A stretch of 40,317 nt of DNA from Gammaproteobacteria bacterium (GTDB lineage Bacteria; Pseudomonadota; Gammaproteobacteria; Steroidobacterales; GCA-2729495). This document shows, one piece after another, positions 27,298 to 35,551 of the stretch. The stretch is taken from the NCBI GenBank assembly GCA_020851975.1, contig JADZBS010000087.1:1-40317 (forward strand), in the 5' to 3' direction. A program made the position numbers and the translations under genes. Each line of letters opens with the position of its first letter. The stretch's first letter is position 1. The notes under the pieces were generated by a model. It did no database searches and was not told where the DNA came from. It was given only the letters and a program-made list of their open reading frames with translations.

Positions 27298-29124
27298 CTA
27301 GGTGAGCTTCGCGTCGACTTCGTCCTGCTGGATCTCGAACATGCGGGCGTACCAGCCGCCCTGGCGCATCAGCGACTCGTGCGTGCCGCGCTCGGCGATG
27401 CGACCGTCGATCATCACCAGGATCTCGTCGCTGTCGACGATCGTCGACAGCCGGTGCGCGATCGTCAGGGTCGTGCGCCCGCGGCACAGCCGGTGCAGGG
27501 CATCGAGGACGCCGCGCTCGGTCTCGACGTCGAGGCTCGAGGTAGCCTCGTCGAGGAGCACGACCGGTGCGTTCTTGAGCGCGGCGCGTGCGATCGCCAC
27601 GCGCTGGCGTTGGCCGCCGGAGAGCTTCGAGCCGCGTTCGCCGGCCGGTGACTCGTAGCCCTGCGGCAGGCTGATGATCCAGTCGTGCAGACCGGCCTGG
27701 CGGGCGGCCTGCTCGATCTCGGCCTGCGTGGCCTCGTAGCGGCCGAGGCGGATGTTCTCGGCGATGGTCTCGTTGAAGATGAAGCTGCGCTGGGACACCA
27801 CGGCGAACTGCCGCTGCAGGTCTGCCAGCGGGAATGCCGCGATCGGCCGGGAGCCGAGGAGGATCTCGCCGCGCTGCGGATCCCACTGGCGCAGCAGCAG
27901 GTTGACCAGGGTGGACTTGCCGGTGCCGCTCGGGCCGACGAGGGCCACGCGCCGGCCCGGGGCGATGTCGAGCGAGAAGTCGTCGAGCACCTTGCGCTGG
28001 CGACTCCAGCTCGCATCGTCGGCATCGTACTCGAAGCTGACATGGCGAAAATGCAGCGACGGCTCCACGCTGGCCGGAGCGGCCGCGCCCGGTGCCTCGC
28101 TCACAGCAGGCGGCTGGTCCATCATGCCGAACAGGCGGCGTGCGGCGATCATGGAGACGCGGAAGTCCGTGTAGTTGTTCGCCGGCCCCTGCGAGGTGTA
28201 GAAACCGACTATCGACACCGCGATCACCGCCGGCAGGTCGCTGAGGGCGCTGATGCGCCCGTCGAGGGCCAGTTCGATGCCCCACCAGGCCGCCGCCAGA
28301 ATGCCGACCGTGACGAAGATCTCCGAGAGTGCCCGTTGCGTGGCGTCGGCGCCGTAGAGCTTGTCCTGCCCCGCCTGCATGGAAGCGCCCATGTCCCAGA
28401 GTTCGCGGGCGCGGCGCTGCTCGTAGCCGAAGGCCACGGTGTCGCGCACGCCCTGGATGCTGTCGGCAACGAAGGCGTTGACGAGGCCGAGCTGCTCCCG
28501 GTAGCGCACGCCGTCGCCGCCGAGCCGCGCCACCAGCCAGGGCAGCACGAACACGCAGGCCACGTAGAAGGGCAGCAGGACCCAGACCAGCGAGGGCTCC
28601 ACGGTCCAGCACCAGCTGAGCAGGATTGCCGGCACCGCGATGCCGGCCACCGCTGGTGCGATGGTGTGGGCATAGAACGGTTCCACGCGCTCGCAATCGG
28701 TCATCACGCGGCTCACGGCATCGCCCGACTGCAGCTTGGCAGTGCGCGCCGGCGCGAGCGGCAGCATGGCGTAGTAGAACTTGTCGCGCAGCTCGGCGAG
28801 GATGCGAAACGCCACATAGTGGCCGGTGTAGTTCTCGAGATAGGACGCCAGCCCGACCAGCGTGCCGACGAGGGCAATCCACTTCACCTGCCCCCGGATC
28901 ACGTCCCAGGCCACCACGCCAGGCTCGGCCGCCTCGACGTAGAGGCCGACGCTCGCCGCCGCGATGCCGAGCAACGCCGCCTGGCAGCTGATCTTCACCA
29001 CCCGCGCGGTGAGCGAGACGATCATCGTGCCGTTGAACGGGCGCATGTAGCGCAGCAGCCGGCGCATGACCTGCCAGTTCGTCATCTGCGCGGATGCGCC
29101 GACCGTGGCTTCGATGGTATTCAT
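27298..29124 (-). CDS. Heterodimeric ABC exporter subunit, CydC-like
   Basis: A 608-residue half-transporter: six membrane helices (about 25-320), then an ATPase domain with Walker A GPSGTGKST, signature [14 protein letters not shown], Walker B VVLLDEATSSLD and H-loop IAHRLS. The membrane part has LQSGDAVSRVMTDCERVEPFY, the equivalent of the CydC SGDLLNRL...DVDALD segment. CydDC of E. coli exports glutathione and cysteine and is needed for cytochrome bd assembly. The Atm1/HMT-type export of metal-thiol conjugates is another possibility given its regulation. GGGAG nine bases before the ATG; 13 bp after the partner gene. Cytochrome bd genes are not in the window. Confidence 0.78.
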   Translation of the reverse strand: MNTIEATVGASAQMTNWQVMRRLLRYMRPFNGTMIVSLTARVVKISCQAALLGIAAASVGLYVEAAEPGVVAWDVIRGQVKWIALVGTLVGLASYLENYTGHYVAFRILAELRDKFYYAMLPLAPARTAKLQSGDAVSRVMTDCERVEPFYAHTIAPAVAGIAVPAILLSWCWTVEPSLVWVLLPFYVACVFVLPWLVARLGGDGVRYREQLGLVNAFVADSIQGVRDTVAFGYEQRRARELWDMGASMQAGQDKLYGADATQRALSEIFVTVGILAAAWWGIELALDGRISALSDLPAVIAVSIVGFYTSQGPANNYTDFRVSMIAARRLFGMMDQPPAVSEAPGAAAPASVEPSLHFRHVSFEYDADDASWSRQRKVLDDFSLDIAPGRRVALVGPSGTGKSTLVNLLLRQWDPQRGEILLGSRPIAAFPLADLQRQFAVVSQRSFIFNETIAENIRLGRYEATQAEIEQAARQAGLHDWIISLPQGYESPAGERGSKLSGGQRQRVAIARAALKNAPVVLLDEATSSLDVETERGVLDALHRLCRGRTTLTIAHRLSTIVDSDEILVMIDGRIAERGTHESLMRQGGWYARMFEIQQDEVDAKLT

Positions 29125-29137
29125 GCCTGTGGCTCCC

Positions 29138-30895
29138 TCAGGTCGAACCGGCGGCCGCGGCCGGCCGGCTCTCCATCTGACGTTTGGTCTGGATCATGCT
29201 GGCGTAGATACCGCCGCGTACCAGCAACTCCTCTCGGGTGCCGCTCTCGGCGAGACGCCCGCCGTCCATGACGATGATGCGATCGGCCTGCTCGATCGTG
29301 CTCAGGCGATGGGCGATGAGCAGCACGGTCTTGTCCTTCGTGAGCCGGGCCAGTGCGCGATTGAGCAGGGTCTCGGTCTCGACGTCGATCTGCGAGGTCG
29401 GCTCGTCGAGGATCACGATGGGTGCGTTCTTGAGGAGCGCGCGGGCGATGGCGAGCCGCTGGGCCTGGCCACCGGAGAGCGCCATGCCCTGGTCGCCTAC
29501 CTTGGTGGCGAAGCCGTCCGGCGTCGAACGGATGAACTCGTAGAGCTCGGCTGCATTGGTCGCGGCGATGAGCTCCTCCTCGGTGGCGTCGGGCTTGGCC
29601 ATGCGCAGGTTGTCGGCGATCGTGCCGAAGAACAGGAACGGATCCTGCGGCACCAGCGCGATCTGGCGGCGGATCCACTCGAGCGACAGTTCCTTCTCCG
29701 GCACGCCGTCGAACAGGATCTCGCCCGCCTGCGGCTCGAGGGTGCGCAACAGCAGGTTCGTCACGGTGGTCTTGCCAGAGCCGCTGCGGCCGATGAGCGC
29801 CACCGTCTCGTTGGGCTCGAGGACGATGTCGAGGTGCTCGATCGCCGGCCGATCGGCGCCGGGGTAGGTGAAGCTCACGTCACGCAACTCGACGCGTACG
29901 GCGCGGCCGTCGGTGGCACCCGGGTGCTCGTTCGGCGAACTGCTCACCGGTGCCTTCTCGTCGAGGAAAGCGCGCACATTGGCCGCCACCTCGCGTCCCA
30001 TCGCACCGGCGAAGAAGAATTCGCCGATCAGGAGCAGCGTACGGCTGAACTCCAGGCTGAGCAGCACCACCGCGACCACCTCGCCGGGCGTCAGGAACCC
30101 GCCGGTGTAGCGGTACAGCGAAACCCCGAGCGCCACGGCCGTCGAGAACAACGCGAAGCCGAGTTCGAGGAACACGAACTGGCTCTGCGCGACGAGCAGC
30201 AGCTTCATCGTGGTGCGCCGCTGGACCTCGTTGCCCGCCTCCATCTCACGGCCACGCCGCTCGGCGTGGTTGAACATCTTCAGCGTCGCCATGCCCTGGA
30301 TGGAGTCGAGGTATTGCGCGCTGTTGCGGTCCTTGACCTCGGCGTTCTGGGCGCTGATGCGCCGGAAGCCGCGCGCCGAGGAGCCGACGAACAGCGGCGT
30401 CAGCGGTACGCCGGCCAGCATCCACAGGCCGACCACCCAGTCGATCCAGAAGATGGCGGCGCACAGGAAGATGGGGATGGCGATCGCCACCCAGATCTGC
30501 ACGAAGTAGACGCTGAAGTAGTAGTCGAGGTACTCGACGCCATCGGTCGCCGTGTTGGCGATCTCGCCCGTGCGTCGCTTGCCGAGGATGCCGGGGCCAA
30601 GCTTCACGACCTGCTGGTAGATGCGGTCGCGCACGTTGATCTTGGCCTCGGCCGAGGCGCGGAACTGGCCGGTGCGGAATACCCAGGCGAGAGTGGCCTT
30701 GGCGAGCACCAGCACCGCCATGATCCAGAACCACTGTCGCAGCAGGTTGCTTCCCGCGATGGCCGCGTCGACAGCGAGGCCGAGCACCCAGTACAACAGG
30801 ATCGTGGCAGGAATGGTCGCGAGCCCCGCGACGAGGCCTACCCGGACCCATTTCATGGTCGTCGGCGTGACCAGCCTGTCGTCGACACCCAGCAT
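29138..30895 (-). CDS. Heterodimeric ABC exporter subunit, CydD-like
   Basis: A 585-residue half-transporter. Six helices span about 15-315; KRRTGEIANTATDGVEYLDYYF corresponds to the CydD RTGELATLLTEGVEALDGYF segment, which is why I assign CydD rather than MsbA-like. The ATPase domain has Walker A GRSGSGKTT, signature LSGGQAQRLAIARA, Walker B IVILDEPTSQID and H-loop IAHRLS. In the first half, LRQWFWIMAVLVLAKATLAW is typical of CydD. ATG at 30895 with GGGGAG eight bases upstream; much longer in-frame readings upstream run antisense to the P-type ATPase and are rejected. A MerR-type promoter directs this gene (30938-30969, minus). Confidence 0.78.
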   Translation of the reverse strand: MLGVDDRLVTPTTMKWVRVGLVAGLATIPATILLYWVLGLAVDAAIAGSNLLRQWFWIMAVLVLAKATLAWVFRTGQFRASAEAKINVRDRIYQQVVKLGPGILGKRRTGEIANTATDGVEYLDYYFSVYFVQIWVAIAIPIFLCAAIFWIDWVVGLWMLAGVPLTPLFVGSSARGFRRISAQNAEVKDRNSAQYLDSIQGMATLKMFNHAERRGREMEAGNEVQRRTTMKLLLVAQSQFVFLELGFALFSTAVALGVSLYRYTGGFLTPGEVVAVVLLSLEFSRTLLLIGEFFFAGAMGREVAANVRAFLDEKAPVSSSPNEHPGATDGRAVRVELRDVSFTYPGADRPAIEHLDIVLEPNETVALIGRSGSGKTTVTNLLLRTLEPQAGEILFDGVPEKELSLEWIRRQIALVPQDPFLFFGTIADNLRMAKPDATEEELIAATNAAELYEFIRSTPDGFATKVGDQGMALSGGQAQRLAIARALLKNAPIVILDEPTSQIDVETETLLNRALARLTKDKTVLLIAHRLSTIEQADRIIVMDGGRLAESGTREELLVRGGIYASMIQTKRQMESRPAAAAGST

Positions 30896-30937
30896 GGCGT
30901 TGCTCCCCGGGGCCGGAAGGGCCGGCCGTGACTGGGC

Positions 30938-30969
30938 ACCATAAACCCTGAAGCCGGGTTCAAGGTCAA
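30938..30969 (-). promoter_or_regulatory. MerR-type promoter for the ABC exporter
   Basis: On the minus strand: TTGACC (30969-30964), then a 20-bp spacer, then TATGGT (30943-30938). The spacer region holds a dyad ACCTTGAA ... TTCAGGGT (7 of 8 symmetric) over 30966-30945, the classic MerR-family architecture in which the regulator twists an overlong spacer. The expected start is about 30931, giving a 36-base leader before the GGGGAG site and the ATG at 30895. 18 of 22 operator bases match the facing operator at 30987-31008. Confidence 0.7.
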
Positions 30970-30983
30970 GCGGTGGTCCCGTA

Positions 30984-31015
30984 TTGACCTTCAACCTGAC
31001 TTCAAGGTGGACGAT
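30984..31015 (+). promoter_or_regulatory. MerR-type promoter for the P1B-ATPase
   Basis: TTGACC (30984-30989), a 20-bp spacer and GACGAT (31010-31015). The dyad ACCTTCAA ... TTCAAGGT spans 30987-31008 (22 bp). The arrangement resembles the copA and zntA promoters of E. coli, which are activated by CueR and ZntR. The expected start is about 31022, which rules out the upstream ATG at 31007 and supports 31064 as the start codon. Confidence 0.65.
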
Positions 31016-31063
31016 ACCGCGTGGCTGGCCATCCCAGGCCGGCGAACGACGGGTCGAACGGCG

Positions 31064-33550
31064 ATGAACCAGGCAGTGGCTACCGGCAATCCGCTCCGCG
31101 TGAAGATCCAGGGCATGGACTGTGGAAGCTGTGCCCTCACGATCGAGAGCAGCATCCGCAAGCTGCCCGGCGTGAAAGCCGTCTCCGTGAGCTTCACCAC
31201 GGAGACCATGGAGGTCACCGGTGACGCCACGCTGCAGCAGGTGGAGGGCCGGCTGCGCGAACTCGGCTACCGTGTCGCCTCCGACGAGAGGCCCGCGCAG
31301 GCTGCGCTGCCGCAACTGCATGGCCTCGGCGGGTTCCTGCGGTTCCTGTGGTCGCAGCACCGGCTGCGCATGGCCCTGATTCTGGCGATCGCGGCGCTCG
31401 TGGGCATTCCGCTGCTTGCGGCAGCGCCGGCGGTCTTCGGTTTCGCACCGCTCGACCTGCTGTTCATCCTCGTGGTCGTGATGGCCGGCCTGCCGGTGTT
31501 TCTGAAAGGCATGCGGGCACTGCTGGTGGCGCGCCAGGTCACCATCGACCTCCTCATGGCCGTGGCTTCGGTGGGCGCGCTCGCCATCGGCGAGCACGGC
31601 GAGGCCGTCACCGTCATCCTGCTCTACACCCTCGGCGAGGCCCTCGAAGCCTACAGCGCCGAGCGGGCTCGCGGATCGCTGCGCAGCCTCCTCGCGCTGC
31701 AACCGCAGGAGGCCACCGTGCTGCGGGAGCATCGCGGCGGGCATGACGATACGGAGCGTCATGACCACGACCACGGTCATGAGCACGACACCGGCCGGCA
31801 CGACGATCACAACCATGCGGAGCACCAGAGCGAACCCGGCCATGGCTGTGCACACGACCACGACCACGACCATGAGCATGGCCACGAGCACAAGCATGAG
31901 CATGGCCATGATCACGCCGATCACGGCGGCTGCAGCCATGAGAAGCACGGGCATGAAGCCGCCAGGTCAGCGACTGCCGAAGACCACGACGAGGTCCACT
32001 ACCATCAGGTGATCCTGCCGGTCGAGCAGGTGGCGGTCGGCGAGTCGGTGCTGGTGCGTCCTGGACAACGCATCCCCGTCGACGGCGAGATCCTGCAGGG
32101 CAGCTCCTCGGTGAACCAGGCCGCCGTGACAGGCGAAAGCATTCCCGTGCCGCGCGGCCCGGGCGACGCCGTCATGGCCGGCACCGTCAACGGCGAAGCC
32201 GCACTCACCATTCGTGTCACCCGCCCGGCAGGAGATGCCACCATCGCCCGCATCGCGCGGCTGGTGGAGCAGGCGCAGGCTCAACGCAGCCCGGCCGAGC
32301 GCTTCATCGACCGCTTCGCGCGCTATTACACCCCGGCTGTCGTGTTGCTGGCCGCTCTCGTGGTGGCGTTGCCCGTGCTCGCCTTCGGCCAGCCGCTGCT
32401 CGATGGCGCCGACGGCACGCATGGCTGGCTGTACCGCGGCCTGGCGCTGCTCATCGTCGCCTGCCCCTGCGCGCTGGTGATCAGCATCCCGGTCACCGTA
32501 GTCAGCAGCCTCACGCGGCTCGCCCATCTCGGCGTGCTCGTCAAGGGCGGCGCCCAGCTCGACCGCCTGGCCGACGTGCGCGCCGTGGCCTTCGACAAGA
32601 CCGGCACGCTCACCCACGGGCGCCCGCAGGTCACCGCCGTGCGCGCTGCCGACTGCGAGCACCCGCAGGAGGCTGTCGACCCCTGCGACAGTTGCGACGA
32701 TGTGGTGGCACTGGCCGCTTCGGTCGAGCGCGCCTCGGAGCACCCGGTCGCCCATGCCATCGTCACGGCCGCAAGCGAACGGCGCCTGGAGCACCGCTAC
32801 GGCACGGCGCAGTCGGTCACCGCACACGCGGGCCGCGGCGTGATCGGATCACTCGGCAACGGCGTGAAGGTCGCGGTTGGCAGCGATGCGCTCGCCACCG
32901 CGAGGGCCGACGGAGCGCTCAGCGAGCACGCCAACGGCGCGCGAGATGCCGGCCATACGGTCATGTACGTGGCACGCGACGACAAGGTCGTCGGCTTCAT
33001 CGGCGTGCAGGATGCGGTGCGCGAGGCCAGCCGCGAGGCGCTGCGCGAGCTTCGCACCGCAGAGCCGCCCGTCGCCACCGTGATGCTCACGGGCGACAAC
33101 CCGCAGGCGGCTGCGCGCGTCGCAGCGACCGTCGGCCACATCGACGACGTGCGTGCGGGACTGCTGCCGGAGGAGAAACTTGCCGCCATCGAGAAACTGC
33201 ACGAACGCTATGGCGCCGTCGCCATGGTCGGCGACGGCATCAACGACGCCCCGGCACTCGCTCGCGCCGACGTCGGCATCGCCATGGGCGCCGGGACGGC
33301 GCAGGCGATGGAAACCGCCGACGTCGTGCTGATGCAGGACGACATCTCGCACGTGCCGCTCGCGCTGCGCATCGCCCGGCGCAGCCGCACGCTGGTCAAG
33401 CAGAACATCGCGCTCAGTCTCGGCCTCAAGCTGGCCTTCCTGGCGCTGGCGGTGCCCGGCATCACCACGCTCTGGATGGCCGTGCTCGCCGACGTCGGCG
33501 CCACCATGCTGGTCACGCTCAACGGCATGCGCGTGCTGCGTGAAAACTAG
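31064..33550 (+). CDS. zntA: Zn/Cd/Pb-type P1B-2 ATPase with His-rich actuator insertion
   Basis: An 828-residue inner-membrane metal-efflux ATPase. N-terminal HMA domain with GMDCGSC (C20, C23); TGES actuator loop (356-359); CPC in the sixth helix (467-469); DKTGT (D511 phosphorylated); hinge GDGINDAPAL; last helix with LADVGATMLVT, the Asp that marks the ZntA (Zn/Cd/Pb) branch. Unusual: residues about 223-314 are a His/Asp-rich insertion with about 30 His, placed in the actuator domain between LQPQEATVL and the VILPVEQVAVG strand, not at the N-terminus where metal-binding extensions usually sit. A short Cys-rich loop (DPCDSCDD) in the nucleotide-binding domain adds another possible site. 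MerR-type promoter upstream. Confidence 0.93.
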   Translation: MNQAVATGNPLRVKIQGMDCGSCALTIESSIRKLPGVKAVSVSFTTETMEVTGDATLQQVEGRLRELGYRVASDERPAQAALPQLHGLGGFLRFLWSQHRLRMALILAIAALVGIPLLAAAPAVFGFAPLDLLFILVVVMAGLPVFLKGMRALLVARQVTIDLLMAVASVGALAIGEHGEAVTVILLYTLGEALEAYSAERARGSLRSLLALQPQEATVLREHRGGHDDTERHDHDHGHEHDTGRHDDHNHAEHQSEPGHGCAHDHDHDHEHGHEHKHEHGHDHADHGGCSHEKHGHEAARSATAEDHDEVHYHQVILPVEQVAVGESVLVRPGQRIPVDGEILQGSSSVNQAAVTGESIPVPRGPGDAVMAGTVNGEAALTIRVTRPAGDATIARIARLVEQAQAQRSPAERFIDRFARYYTPAVVLLAALVVALPVLAFGQPLLDGADGTHGWLYRGLALLIVACPCALVISIPVTVVSSLTRLAHLGVLVKGGAQLDRLADVRAVAFDKTGTLTHGRPQVTAVRAADCEHPQEAVDPCDSCDDVVALAASVERASEHPVAHAIVTAASERRLEHRYGTAQSVTAHAGRGVIGSLGNGVKVAVGSDALATARADGALSEHANGARDAGHTVMYVARDDKVVGFIGVQDAVREASREALRELRTAEPPVATVMLTGDNPQAAARVAATVGHIDDVRAGLLPEEKLAAIEKLHERYGAVAMVGDGINDAPALARADVGIAMGAGTAQAMETADVVLMQDDISHVPLALRIARRSRTLVKQNIALSLGLKLAFLALAVPGITTLWMAVLADVGATMLVTLNGMRVLREN

Positions 33551-33602
33551 GGGGCAGTTTACGCAACTCGCCCCACAGCGTGAGTTGAGTAAACTGTCCC
33601 CT
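33549..33602. repeat. REP-like imperfect inverted repeat with TAAACT box
   Basis: Arms of 22 bp at 33549-33570 and 33581-33602 match at 19 of 22 positions, with a 10-base loop. The left arm overlaps the ATPase stop codon (33548-33550); the right arm ends at the first base of the next gene's TTG codon. The right arm contains TAAACTGTCCCC, nearly the half-palindrome at 8865-8894 (TAAACTGTCCTC). The core GGACAGTTTA is common in repeats tied to REP-associated tyrosine transposases, but no transposase gene is in the window. TAAACT (33590-33595) stands exactly six bases before the TTG at 33602. Confidence 0.6.
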
Positions 33603-35248
33603 TGACCACTCGCTCTCGACTGGCGTTCCTGCCCGCGTGCGTCGCCTGCGCACTGGCCTCGTTCGTGCTGTGGCGCTGGCTCGGCGCGCCCGTGACCCTG
33701 CCGGAGGCACCGACCGGTCGCCTGGCCTGCCTGTCGTACACGCCTTTCGAGCCCGGGCAGTCGCCGGGCGCCATGCCGGGATGGGTGTCGGACGCGCGGA
33801 TCGAAGACGACATGCGCCGCCTGGCCGGCCTCACCGGTTGCCTGCGGCTCTACACGCCGCTCGGCAATTCCCCGCGTGTCGTGGCGTCGGCCGAGCGACA
33901 CGGCCTGCGCATCCTGCTCGGCGCCTGGATCGGCAGCAACCTCGAGCAGAACGAGCGCGAGGTTGCTGGCGCCCTCGACCTGGCACGGCGCCATCCGGGC
34001 ACGGTGAAGCTCATCGTGGTCGGCAACGAAGTGCTGCTGCGCCGTGAGCTGCCGGCGGCGAAGCTGGCGGCGTTGATCGGCGAGACGCGCGCCGCCAGTC
34101 CGGTTCCCGTCGCCTATGCCGACGTGGCGCATGTCATCGCCGTCCATCCCGAGGTGGCGGCAACGGCCGACGCGCTGCTGATCCACCTGCTGCCTTACTG
34201 GGACGACCCGGCGCCGCCCGGCGTCGATAAGGCCGCTGCCGGCGTGATCGCAGGGTTCGACGAGTTCCGCGCGCGTTTCCCCGGTCGGCAGATCGCGATC
34301 GGCGAGACCGGCTGGCCATCGGCCGGGCGCCAGCGCGGGCCGGGCCGCCCCGGCGTGGTCGAACAGGCACGCTTCGTGCGCCAGTTCGCCGCTCTCGCCA
34401 CCGCGCGCGGCATCGACTACAACCTGATCGAAGCGATCGACCAGCCCTGGAAGCGTCCCGCCGAGGGTACGGTCGGCGGCTACTGGGGCCTGCTCGACGA
34501 GCACCGCGTGGCCAAGTTCCCGCTGCAGGGTCCGGTGTCGGCATGGCCGCAGTGGCGCAGGCTGGCGGGAGCAACCGCTGCCCTGGCCGTGTTACTGCTC
34601 GCCGCAGCCCTGCCGGGCGGGCTGGCGGCACGTGCCTGGACCGCCTGGACGCCCGTGGCGTTCACGACGGCGCTCGTGCTCGTCTTCCAGTGGCGATTCC
34701 TGGCGCTCGCCAGCCAGTCGGGCACAGGCTGGGCACTCGGCCTCGTCGGTGCGGCGCTGACGGCCTGGGCAGCCCTGCGGCTGCTGGCGCGCCTGCGCGA
34801 CGGCCAGCTACGCGAGCCAGCGTCGCTGACCGAGGTCGGGCGCATGCTCATGCGGCCCGTTGCCCTGCTGCGCTCGCCGGCGTTGCACAGCGGCGCCTGT
34901 GTCGCGCTCGTGCTCCTCGGCGCTGCCTGGTTCAGCGTGGTGCTCGCGTTTGCACCGCGCCACCGCGACCTGCCGTTCGCTTTCTTCCTGCTGCCGGCCC
35001 TGGCGATCGCCTGTACATCGCGCGTGACCGGCGGTGCCGACCGCCGCGAAGAAGCCTCGCTGGCCCTGATGATCGGCGGCTGCTGCACGGCGCAACTCGA
35101 GCCGGAGAATCCGCAATCCTGGGCCTGGCTCGGCCTGGGCGTGCTGCTCGTCGTGCCCTGGCGCCACGCGCTACGCCGTGAATTCGCGCGGATCGGGCGG
35201 CTCCTCGCCGATCCGCGGCAGGCGCAACAGCGCAGCCAGCACGGCTGA
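33602..35248 (+). CDS. Membrane-anchored glycoside hydrolase, GH17-like
   Basis: A 548-residue protein. N-terminal signal anchor (about 6-28); TIM-barrel-type catalytic domain (35-310) with VVGNEVL (E143, acid/base) and IAIGETGWPS (E235, nucleophile), the paired glutamates of GH17 beta-1,3-glucanase/transglycosidases; then about six hydrophobic helices to the C-terminus. In proteobacteria such proteins modify beta-glucans together with a GT2 synthase; none is adjacent here. The start is a TTG (33602) without a ribosome site, consistent with leaderless initiation from the TAAACT box; a GTG at 33665 is a possible alternative. Its 3' end overlaps the opposite gene by 78 bp. Confidence 0.8.
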   Translation: MTTRSRLAFLPACVACALASFVLWRWLGAPVTLPEAPTGRLACLSYTPFEPGQSPGAMPGWVSDARIEDDMRRLAGLTGCLRLYTPLGNSPRVVASAERHGLRILLGAWIGSNLEQNEREVAGALDLARRHPGTVKLIVVGNEVLLRRELPAAKLAALIGETRAASPVPVAYADVAHVIAVHPEVAATADALLIHLLPYWDDPAPPGVDKAAAGVIAGFDEFRARFPGRQIAIGETGWPSAGRQRGPGRPGVVEQARFVRQFAALATARGIDYNLIEAIDQPWKRPAEGTVGGYWGLLDEHRVAKFPLQGPVSAWPQWRRLAGATAALAVLLLAAALPGGLAARAWTAWTPVAFTTALVLVFQWRFLALASQSGTGWALGLVGAALTAWAALRLLARLRDGQLREPASLTEVGRMLMRPVALLRSPALHSGACVALVLLGAAWFSVVLAFAPRHRDLPFAFFLLPALAIACTSRVTGGADRREEASLALMIGGCCTAQLEPENPQSWAWLGLGVLLVVPWRHALRREFARIGRLLADPRQAQQRSQHG

Positions 35249-35548
35249 GGCCACCCAGCCCGTGTCGTAGAGAAAGAGGCCGAGGCCGCCGGCGAGCAGC
35301 GCGACACCCGCGCAAGCCGCCGCCGCACGACCACGCAGGACCCAGGCGAGCAAGGCCGCGGCGGCGGCGAAGCTGAAGCGCGGCGGAAAGGTGATCACCA
35401 CCACGGCATCGCGCAGCGCACAGGTGAGTGGCGGTACCGCGACGCTGCACAGATCCTGCCAATGCTCGGGCTCGATGAGGACGAACCGCGCGGCCCAGCC
35501 GGCCAACGCGCCGGCGGCGAGCAGCAGCCAGCCGACGACGATCGCCAT
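35171..35548 (-). CDS. Small membrane protein of unknown function
   Basis: A 125-residue protein with four hydrophobic segments (about 2-22, 52-70, 76-92, 96-112) and a charged C-terminal tail (RIGEEPPDPREFTA). I recognise no family. Two Cys (DLCSVAV, LTCALRD) in the loop after the first helix may form a disulfide. It starts three bases after the rhomboid stop codon, so the two are probably cotranscribed. The last 78 bp overlap the 3' end of the GH17-like gene on the other strand; both frames look real there. Confidence 0.6.
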   Translation of the reverse strand: MAIVVGWLLLAAGALAGWAARFVLIEPEHWQDLCSVAVPPLTCALRDAVVVITFPPRFSFAAAAALLAWVLRGRAAAACAGVALLAGGLGLFLYDTGWVASAVLAALLRLPRIGEEPPDPREFTA

Positions 35549-35551
35549 CGC

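Noticed and set aside
29066-30931. A 621-codon plus-strand frame antisense to the ABC exporter
   Set aside because: No domain or ribosome site, composition typical of antisense GC-rich DNA, and the minus-strand frames carry complete Walker and signature motifs.
30896-31954. N-terminal extension of the CydD-like gene by 353 codons on the minus strand
   Set aside because: It would run through the divergent promoters and antisense to the P-type ATPase; the ATG at 30895 has a good ribosome site and gives the normal family length.
31850-31960. His-codon repeat stretch as a possible tandem-repeat or CRISPR-like array
   Set aside because: It is in frame within the ATPase, with irregular CAT/CAC-GAC units and no spacers; it is simply a His-rich coding segment.
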